From the NCBI RefSeq assembly GCF_006715725.1, contig NZ_VFNU01000001.1, positions 5,208,001-5,272,000 of the forward strand: a stretch of 64,000 nt of DNA, in the 5' to 3' direction. Every line of letters begins with the position of its first letter. Position 1 is the first letter of the stretch. Positions 58,751 to 64,000 of the stretch are shown one piece after another. The position numbers were made by a program, and so were the translations under genes. The DNA comes from Nocardioides sp. SLBN-35 (GTDB taxonomy: Bacteria; Actinomycetota; Actinomycetes; Propionibacteriales; Nocardioidaceae). A model generated the notes under the pieces. It was not told the DNA's origin. It saw only the letters and a list, made by a program, of their open reading frames with translations, and made no database searches.

Positions 58751-58867
58751 GCCAGTTTCACCGGTCGGCCGGTGAAACTGGCGGGGTTGGACGACGAAAC
58801 TGGCGCTTGGACGAGGATGCTTCCTCGTCCAACCGGGAGTTTCACCGGTCGGCCGGTGAAACTCCCG
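58751..58867. repeat. Three tandem hairpins between convergent genes
   Basis: Hairpin 1: GCCAGTTTCACCGG (58751-58764) with its exact complement (58769-58782). Hairpin 2: TTGGACGAGGA (58807-58817) with 58822-58832. Hairpin 3: CGGGAGTTTCACCGG (58834-58848) with 58853-58867. Hairpins 1 and 3 share the core AGTTTCACCGG and the loop TCGG, so they are duplicated units. The block likely ends transcription of both the monooxygenase and CoxE genes. Confidence 0.85.
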
Positions 58868-58874
58868 CAGCCAC

Positions 58875-60290
58875 TCACCACGCGAGGTCGTGCACGAACT
58901 CGCTGAGCTGGGTCAGGTTGCGGCACTCGATCATCCGCACGATCTCGCCGTACGCCGGCGCGGCCGAGTCGCCCGTCCCCCAGTTGCGCTCGTGCTCGGG
59001 GTTGAGCCAGAAGGTCCGCTTCACCGAGCCGGTCAGCCGGCGCAGCGCGTCCTCGTGGAGGTCGCTGTAGTTGGAACGGGCGTCGCCGAGGATGAGCAGG
59101 GTCGTCTTCGGCGTGAGCGCGTCGAGGTGGTTCTCCTCGAACTTGGTGAACGCCCGGCCGTAGTTGGTCCGGCCCCACAGCGCGGCGTGCGAGGTGGCGG
59201 CGGCGAGGTCGCTGAGGACGTCGACCGGGTCGGCACCGGGCCGGAAGTGGCCGGTGACCTCGTGGACGTGGTCGATGAACGTGAAGGCCCGCATGCTCTG
59301 GAAGACCTCGCGCAGCGCGAACACGAAGAGCAACGTGAACTGGGCGAAGTTGGCCACCGAGCCGCTGACGTCGCAGAGCACGACGAGGTCGGTGCGGTGC
59401 GGCCGCTTGGGCCGGTGGTGCGTCGTGATCGGTACGCCGCCGGTGGCGATCGAGGCGCGGACGGTGCGCCGGAAGTCGAGCGGCGCGGTACGCGCGTGCC
59501 GGGAGTGCTGCTCCTTGGCGAGCCGGGTGGCGAGCCGGCGGGCCAGCGGGAAGATCTCCTTGCGCATCTCGTCGAGGTCGGTACGACGCGCGGCCATGAA
59601 GGCGAGCTTGTCGATGCTGGGGCGCACGGCGACCTCGGCGACGTGGTCGGGCCCCTTCTCCTCGGCGATGCGGCGGCGGGCGTCGTCCTCGACCATGGCG
59701 GTGAACGAGCCGATCCGGCGGTTGGCCCGGCGGCGGGCGTCCTCCTCGTCGGTGCCCTCCCGCATCAGCCCGGCGACCAGCTTGTCGACGAGCTCCTGGG
59801 GAGCCACCCTCTGCAGCGCGGTGTAGGCCGACCAGGACGACAGCCCGGGCCCACGGCCGGGCATCGCGCCGAAGACGCCGACCATCTCGGCGGCCATCCG
59901 GCGCAGCTCGGCCTCGTCGAGCTCCCCGACCTCGAACGCCTCGAGTGCCTCGGCCAGGCGGTCACGGAAGTCGACCAGGGCGGCAGCGTTGTCGCGCACC
60001 TGCCCGTCACCGGCCTCTTCCCCACCCTGTTCGACCGCGCCGTTGCCGACCATCGCGGGGAAGTAGACGTCGAAGAGCGCGTCGAAGGTGGTGCGCTGAG
60101 CCTGCTTCTTGACCATCGTGGCGGCGAACGCGTCGCGCACCGTCGCCCGCTCGCCCCAGCGCACCGCGCCGAGCGCGGCGAGGGAGTCGATGTCCTCGGC
60201 GAGCGAGACCGACAGCCCGGCGCCGCGCAGCGCCTCGACGAACGCGAGATGGCGCTCGAGGAGCCCAGACTGCTCGGCGTACTCGGTCAT
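58875..60290 (-). CDS. CoxE-like VWA-domain protein
   Basis: A 471-residue protein with a C-terminal von Willebrand A domain (about residues 270-471). The MIDAS motif is DVSGSVANFAQ, with later metal ligands in GRTNYG and LGDARSN. The N-terminal part is helical and typical of CoxE/YehP-like proteins that pair with a MoxR ATPase. ATG 60290 is used; a GTG three bases upstream is equally possible. It follows the moxR gene by 7 bp. These pairs assemble or activate metalloenzymes in some bacteria; the client here is unknown. Confidence 0.9.
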   Translation of the reverse strand: MTEYAEQSGLLERHLAFVEALRGAGLSVSLAEDIDSLAALGAVRWGERATVRDAFAATMVKKQAQRTTFDALFDVYFPAMVGNGAVEQGGEEAGDGQVRDNAAALVDFRDRLAEALEAFEVGELDEAELRRMAAEMVGVFGAMPGRGPGLSSWSAYTALQRVAPQELVDKLVAGLMREGTDEEDARRRANRRIGSFTAMVEDDARRRIAEEKGPDHVAEVAVRPSIDKLAFMAARRTDLDEMRKEIFPLARRLATRLAKEQHSRHARTAPLDFRRTVRASIATGGVPITTHHRPKRPHRTDLVVLCDVSGSVANFAQFTLLFVFALREVFQSMRAFTFIDHVHEVTGHFRPGADPVDVLSDLAAATSHAALWGRTNYGRAFTKFEENHLDALTPKTTLLILGDARSNYSDLHEDALRRLTGSVKRTFWLNPEHERNWGTGDSAAPAYGEIVRMIECRNLTQLSEFVHDLAW

Positions 60291-60297
60291 CACGGCC

Positions 60298-61173
60298 TCA
60301 AGCCCGGGCGAGCTTGAGCTCCTTGACGGCGCGCTCGTGGTCGGACTGGTGCTTGAGCACGGCGCCGAGGGTGTCGGCGATCGCCTTGGCGTCGAGGTCG
60401 CGGATCTCGAGCGCGATCAGGGTTCGGGCCCAGTCGACCGACTCGGCGATCGAGGGTGCCTTCTTCAGCTCCAGCTCGCGCAACCGCCCGACGGTGGTGA
60501 CCAGCTGCTCGGCGATCCGGTCGTCGAGGCCGGGGACCTGCTGCTGCAGGATCTGCCGCTCGCGGGCGGCGTCCGGATAGTCGATGTGGAGGTAGAGGCA
60601 GCGGCGCTTGACCGCCTCGGACAGCTCGCGGCTGGCGTTCGAGGTCAGGACGACGAACGGGCGGCGGGTCGCGGCGACGGTGCCGAGCTCGGGGATGGTC
60701 ACCTGGAAGTCGCTGAGCACCTCCAGCAACAGGCCCTCGACCTCGATGTCGGTCTTGTCCACCTCGTCGATGAGCAGCACCGTCGGCTCCTCGCGCCGGA
60801 TCGCGGTGAGCAGGGGCCGGGTGAGCAGGAACTCCTCGGAGAAGATGTCGTCGTGGGTGGCATCCCAGTCGACACCGGAGTCGCCGGCGTTGGCGGCCTG
60901 GATCCGCAGGAGCTGCTTCTTGTAGTTCCACTCGTAGAGCGCGCGCGCCTCGTCGAGCCCCTCGTAGCACTGCAGCCGGACCAGCTCGGCGCCCGTCGCC
61001 CGGGACACCGCCTTCGCCAGCTCGGTCTTCCCGACGCCGGCCGGCCCCTCGAGCAGCAGCGGCTTCTCCAACGCGCCGGCGAGATAGGTGGTGGTCGCCG
61101 TGGCGGCGTCCGCGAGGTAGCCCGCCGCCGCGAGCCGGGTGGCCGCGTCGGCCGGGGCGTCGAACCAGGTCAT
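60298..61173 (-). CDS. MoxR-family AAA+ ATPase
   Basis: A 291-residue AAA+ ATPase. Walker A is at residues 43-50 (GPAGVGKT) and Walker B in VLLIDEVDKTDIEVEGLLLEVL, with sensor-1 VLTSNASRELSEAVKRR. MoxR proteins act as chaperone-like partners of VWA proteins such as the CoxE gene that follows. ATG 61173 is preferred to an in-frame ATG 33 bases upstream, which would add an unconserved segment. Confidence 0.92.
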   Translation of the reverse strand: MTWFDAPADAATRLAAAGYLADAATATTTYLAGALEKPLLLEGPAGVGKTELAKAVSRATGAELVRLQCYEGLDEARALYEWNYKKQLLRIQAANAGDSGVDWDATHDDIFSEEFLLTRPLLTAIRREEPTVLLIDEVDKTDIEVEGLLLEVLSDFQVTIPELGTVAATRRPFVVLTSNASRELSEAVKRRCLYLHIDYPDAARERQILQQQVPGLDDRIAEQLVTTVGRLRELELKKAPSIAESVDWARTLIALEIRDLDAKAIADTLGAVLKHQSDHERAVKELKLARA

Positions 61174-61304
61174 GGCCCCATCCTGCCGTGCGCCGGTGTC
61201 TGTCACGTCACGCGGTCGTGACCCGGCCGCCCTCCCGTCGTTGTGATGGGCAGTGGGAAGAGACCCGGCGACGGGCTGACCGGGACACTGGACAAGGGGG
61301 GCTC

Positions 61305-61670
61305 ATGAGCGTTGTCGTCACGGCCCCGACCTGGCTTCGGGTCGCCGTCCACGCCACGCGTACGTCGACCACCGTGGCCGCCCTCACCCTGCTGGTCGCC
61401 TTCGGCGGGATCGGCTCGGTCGCGACGCGACCGCCCACCGACCCGGCTCGCCGCATCGACATGTCGTCGGGTCCCCTCGACTCGCTGATGCAGGAGAACC
61501 GGTGCTCGCCGACCGGCTTCGACCGCGACGTCATCCCGAGCAAGGCGATCATCCGCACCCCGGACGGCGCCACCGAGCTGGTGTCCTTCGACCGCGGCTG
61601 GGCCGTGTTCCTGGGCGAGGCCGCGGGCGAGCTGGTCGCCGTCTGCCTCGGCCCGGCCGACGCCGGCTGA
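61305..61670 (+). CDS. Small secreted or membrane-anchored protein, function unknown
   Basis: I do not recognise this 121-residue protein. It has one hydrophobic segment (TSTTVAALTLLVAFGGIGSVA, about residues 20-40) that may be a signal peptide or anchor, and then a small polar domain with two cysteines (ENRCSPTG and VAVCLGP) that could pair. It is divergent from moxR with a 131-bp gap. ATG 61305 follows AAGGGGGGCTC. Confidence 0.75.
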   Translation: MSVVVTAPTWLRVAVHATRTSTTVAALTLLVAFGGIGSVATRPPTDPARRIDMSSGPLDSLMQENRCSPTGFDRDVIPSKAIIRTPDGATELVSFDRGWAVFLGEAAGELVAVCLGPADAG

Positions 61671-61732
61671 CCCCGTCAGGGGTGCTGGCCGGACTCGGCA
61701 TGCCCGATGGTGCAGTGCCGAGCTCGTCCCAT

Positions 61733-61771
61733 CCGCAACCCTGCCGGGCCGGACGCCCGACAGGGTTGCGG
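61733..61771 (+). terminator. Terminator-like hairpin
   Basis: CCGCAACCCTG (61733-61743) and its exact complement (61761-61771), with further GGGC/GCCC pairing inside, 63 bp after the small secreted protein. The rest of the 61671-61914 gap shows only GC-rich, weakly paired DNA. Confidence 0.6.
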
Positions 61772-61914
61772 CGGCTGCACGAGACGGCCCACCCGGGTCT
61801 CGGGGTCAGTGCGCAGTGGGGTGCACACGTGGGGCCGCTGCTCCTGCAGCTGCACACGCCGGGCGGCAAGGGGACGACTCTGCGCACCGACGTGGGATCT
61901 GTGGACCGTCCTGG

Positions 61915-62568
61915 TCAGCCTGGATCGACGACGGGGGTCGCGTACCAGATCGTGCGGTGAGTCCAGCGCCCCGGGCCGAGCCGCTTGCCCGAGCACACCA
62001 CGATCACCAGCTGCTCCGGCCCCCACCAGCGGAAGGCCTTCTTGCGGGGGACCTTGGTGGCGCCGTACTTCTTGCGCCCGGTGACCTGGTAGCAGGCATT
62101 CGCGGAGCCGTTGGCGAGCTGGAGCCGGTCACCCACGGCGAGCGAGCGGAGCAGCGCGTTGCCGAGCGCCGAGTCGTCGGGCCAGGTGTGCGCCACCATG
62201 ATCACGCTGCCCTTGCCGCCGCCCGGCCGGACCTGCGGATCGAGGCCCATCAGCCACTTGCCACGCTTGGTGACCGGCGGCGTGCCGACCGCACCCGAGG
62301 GGGTACGGCGCACGCGCACGACGCTGACCGACCGGCCGATCGCGGGGATGCTGGTCGTCGCCGGGGTGAACGGTCCTGCCGGTGTGGAGCAGGCCGCGGT
62401 CGCGCGGACCCGCTCCACGGGTGTCGCGTCCGCGCCGGGGACGACGGCCCCGCCCAGCACCACGGCGAGGCTGACCGTCAGTGCCGCAGCGACACCTGCG
62501 TGCGCGACGGCGCGCAGCGGGCCACGCGTGTGCACGACCCGCTGCGGCCCGGATCGTTCGAGGGCCAT
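61915..62568 (-). CDS. Class F-type sortase
   Basis: A 217-residue exported transpeptidase-type sortase. A signal anchor (about residues 17-40) precedes a sortase core with the likely catalytic His in VIMVAHTWPDD (about 125), Cys in VIVVCSG (about 188) and Arg near GRWTHRTI (about 201). Class F sortases in actinobacteria attach or trim surface proteins. GGAGGTAGGG precedes ATG 62568. An LPxTG-like substrate is not obvious nearby, but the secreted protein starting at 63705 is cut by the window end. Confidence 0.85.
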   Translation of the reverse strand: MALERSGPQRVVHTRGPLRAVAHAGVAAALTVSLAVVLGGAVVPGADATPVERVRATAACSTPAGPFTPATTSIPAIGRSVSVVRVRRTPSGAVGTPPVTKRGKWLMGLDPQVRPGGGKGSVIMVAHTWPDDSALGNALLRSLAVGDRLQLANGSANACYQVTGRKKYGATKVPRKKAFRWWGPEQLVIVVCSGKRLGPGRWTHRTIWYATPVVDPG

Positions 62569-62744
62569 CCCTACCTCCAAGAAGCTGATGTCCGCGGACG
62601 CGGAACGGGCGCGCACCGACGGTGCTACGTCACGCCGAGTTCCTCGCGTCTCCGACGGAGGCAGGACGCGAACCGTCGATCCCCTCCACCTGCCTGGACG
62701 CTAGCGGCGCGATCGAGGCCCACTCCGCGCTTCGGCAGAGCTGG

Positions 62745-62770
62745 TTGAGGATTGTCCCCCGTTGAGGGGG
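62745..62770. promoter_or_regulatory. TTGAG / CCCC-GGGGG palindromic motif, site 1
   Basis: TTGAGGATTG then TCCCCCGTTGAGGGGG: CCCCC and GGGGG flank GTTGA. Closely resembles site 2 at 63644-63670. It lies 177 bp upstream of the sortase and 37 bp past the end of the regulator gene. Confidence 0.4.
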
Positions 62771-62806
62771 CAGAGCCGGGTCATGGGAGCCCGAGCGATC
62801 CGTCGC

Positions 62807-63484
62807 TCATGACGACGGGGTCATCAGGCCGTCTCGGATCGCCTCCCGGTTGAGGTCGATCTTCGTCCGCACCGGACGCCCGACGTCGGCGTACTTGGCC
62901 TTCACGCGCTCGATGTACTTCTTGACGGTGTCGCGCTTCACCCCCAAGGCCTCGGCGACCGCGTCGAGGGTCAGGCCGGACGCGTAGAGAACCAGGGCGC
63001 GCTCCTCCTGATCGCTGAGCCGGGGACGCTGAGCGTCCCCCGCCATCACGCTCGCCAGCTCCGGGGTGATCCACTGACGGCGCCGGAGCACCGCCCAGAG
63101 CGCAGCGACGATGTCCTCCTCGGTGTCCCTCTTGCCCACGAAACCGGTGACTCCGGCGCGGATCATGGCGCGCACGAGCGGGACCGACGCCATCGCGGAG
63201 AGCACCAGGACACGCAGCCCGGAACGCACCAGCCGCTCGACGACGGCCGGGTCCGCGTCGCGGCCACGGTCGACGACGAGGTCGAGGACGACGACATGCG
63301 GCCGCTCGTGCGACGACCGGCCCGCCATCCAGGTCATCAGCTCGTCGAGCGTCTCGCAGGAGCACACCACCCGCAGGCCGGGCTGCCGGCCGACCAGCTC
63401 CTCGGTGCGCAGCCGCTGCAACCGATGGTCCTCGACGATCGCGACGCGCCAGTACGCAGGCCCGCCCTCCTGCACGTGTGTCAC
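62807..63484 (-). CDS. LuxR-type response regulator
   Basis: A 225-residue regulator. The receiver domain (about residues 12-130) has the acidic VEDH (residues 17-20), the phospho-acceptor region VVLDLVVDRG (about D73) and a conserved Lys in TGFVGKRD. The LuxR-type helix-turn-helix (about 165-225) reads LSDQEERALVLYASGLTLDAVAEALGVKRDTVKKYIERVKAKY. GTG 63484 gives a start with the receiver close to the N-terminus. No histidine kinase is adjacent, so it may be an orphan. It is divergent from the secreted protein gene at 63705. Confidence 0.9.
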   Translation of the reverse strand: MTHVQEGGPAYWRVAIVEDHRLQRLRTEELVGRQPGLRVVCSCETLDELMTWMAGRSSHERPHVVVLDLVVDRGRDADPAVVERLVRSGLRVLVLSAMASVPLVRAMIRAGVTGFVGKRDTEEDIVAALWAVLRRRQWITPELASVMAGDAQRPRLSDQEERALVLYASGLTLDAVAEALGVKRDTVKKYIERVKAKYADVGRPVRTKIDLNREAIRDGLMTPSS

Positions 63485-63643
63485 TGGATATGAGCCTTCC
63501 TGAATCTCCGCTGCCCCGGACTCGACCAGGTGGAAGACTGGGGGGACTGCGGGCGGGCGCGCCAGGCCGTTGGACAGCACGCGGTCCCTCGCGTCGTCTG
63601 GCGTCGATCGCGCCGGCCGTCCTGTCACCTGTTCGGGGGGCAT

Positions 63644-63670
63644 TTGAGCCGAGTTGCCCCACTTAGGGGG
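63644..63670. promoter_or_regulatory. TTGAG / CCCC-GGGGG palindromic motif, site 2
   Basis: TTGAGCCGAGTTG then CCCCACTTAGGGGG: CCCC and GGGGG flank ACTTA. It aligns with site 1 (62745-62770) over 26-27 bp. It is 34 bp upstream of the secreted protein start and 160 bp upstream of the LuxR-type regulator start. Confidence 0.45.
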
Positions 63671-63704
63671 ATTCGCGCACCGGGAGGCCGATAGAAAGCC
63701 GGGC

Positions 63705-64000
63705 ATGTCCGCATTGACTACCTCCCCCCGACGTCGCGTGAGGCTCGCCGGCATCGCCGCGCTGGCCACCGCGACCGCCACGATCACCATCTTCGGAAGC
63801 GTGCCCAGCTCGCACGCCGATCCCGCCCCCGAGCCCGAGGAGCCGACCGTGCTCGGCGTCGGCGCGTTCGAGGAGACCCCCGCTCCCGGCTCCTGCGCCG
63901 CAGTGGTCACCCTCGAGGGCGCCAACGGCGGCACCGCCGTCTCCACCGGCGACGACGACCCGGAGACCGAGGACCCGGACGACCCGATCCAGGTCGGCGG
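63705..64000 (+). CDS. Secreted acidic protein, N-terminal part (3' end outside window)
   Basis: The first 98 codons of an exported protein. A signal peptide (about residues 1-38, ending SSHADP) precedes an acidic Pro/Glu stretch and Asp/Glu-rich segments (DDDPETEDPDDP). There is no match that I recognise. The stop lies beyond the window, so length and anchor are unknown. It could be a sortase substrate, since a class F-type sortase is encoded 1.1 kb away and both share the palindromic motif upstream. Confidence 0.7.
   Translation, partial: MSALTTSPRRRVRLAGIAALATATATITIFGSVPSSHADPAPEPEEPTVLGVGAFEETPAPGSCAAVVTLEGANGGTAVSTGDDDPETEDPDDPIQVG

Noticed and set aside
61671..61914. Third ~200-bp palindromic element in the gap after the small secreted protein
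   Set aside because: Only the 61733-61771 hairpin and short scattered complements (GTGCGCAG/CTGCGCAC) were found; arms do not pair over the whole gap.
1..64000. CRISPR array, rRNA operon, prophage or replication origin
   Set aside because: No spacer-repeat series, rRNA core sequences, phage structural genes or DnaA-box cluster were seen.

Overview
The window is a GC-rich chromosomal segment of an actinobacterium, most likely Nocardioidaceae (Nocardioides-like). The evidence is strong codon bias to G or C at third positions, frequent GTG starts, a WhiB-family regulator, an ESX/type VII secretion locus with two esx genes, F420-type luciferase-family and mycosin genes, and gene orders also known from mycobacteria. 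These are arsA-like pair / whiB4 / ponA2 / metallophosphoesterase (compare Rv3679-Rv3683) and diiron oxygenase / fprB (compare Rv0885-Rv0886). There is no rRNA, CRISPR array or prophage; one complete insertion sequence is present.

Layout. 1-4.2 kb: the end of a sensor kinase, its response regulator, and an ABC ATPase/permease pair. 4.2-11 kb: a 201-bp palindromic element, two Get3/ArsA-type ATPases, whiB4, a bifunctional penicillin-binding protein with a PASTA domain, a YqeY protein and a metallophosphoesterase. 11.1-19.8 kb: tRNA-Pro, a Pro/Glu-rich membrane protein, asd-lysC (with a probable internal lysC start), a DUF5063 gene, recR, ybaB, dnaX, a methyltransferase and the SRP RNA. 20.2-32.2 kb: tRNA-Ser, then a type VII secretion locus: gdpd-mycP-eccB-eccD-esx-esx-eccD2 on the minus strand and a three-ATPase eccC divergent on the plus strand. 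32.2-36 kb: a zinc-homeostasis block (YibE/F protein, COG0523 GTPase, zinc-free L33, a second COG0523-like protein lacking the P-loop) with two Zur-box-like palindromes. 36-39.1 kb: VanZ-like protein, a flavoprotein dehydrogenase, and an IS5-family element nested in a second ~200-bp palindromic element. 39.1-49.5 kb: MarR/VOC pair, a long GAPDH, an NlpC/P60 hydrolase behind a probable c-di-AMP riboswitch, a Ser/Thr kinase, a glycine-rich RTX-like secreted protein, enoyl-CoA hydratase and LLM oxidoreductase. 49.6-53.6 kb: an aminotransferase, then a three-gene operon (WXG100-like, EspG-like, alpha/beta-fold-like) that looks like a second, reduced ESX-associated module. 53.8-58.7 kb: diiron oxygenase, fprB, TetR regulator and EthA-like Baeyer-Villiger monooxygenase. 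58.9-64 kb: CoxE/MoxR pair, a small secreted protein, a class F-type sortase, a LuxR-type regulator and the start of a secreted protein.

Cross-cutting structure. Several non-coding repeats occur: two ~200-bp near-perfect palindromes that share an end motif, a REP-like palindrome at two sites 44 kb apart, an 18-bp GC-rich repeat at two sites, a triple-hairpin block, and a 16-bp sequence after both tRNA terminators. The best candidates for an undescribed system are the operon at 50851-53598 and the ESX locus with two different EccD proteins.
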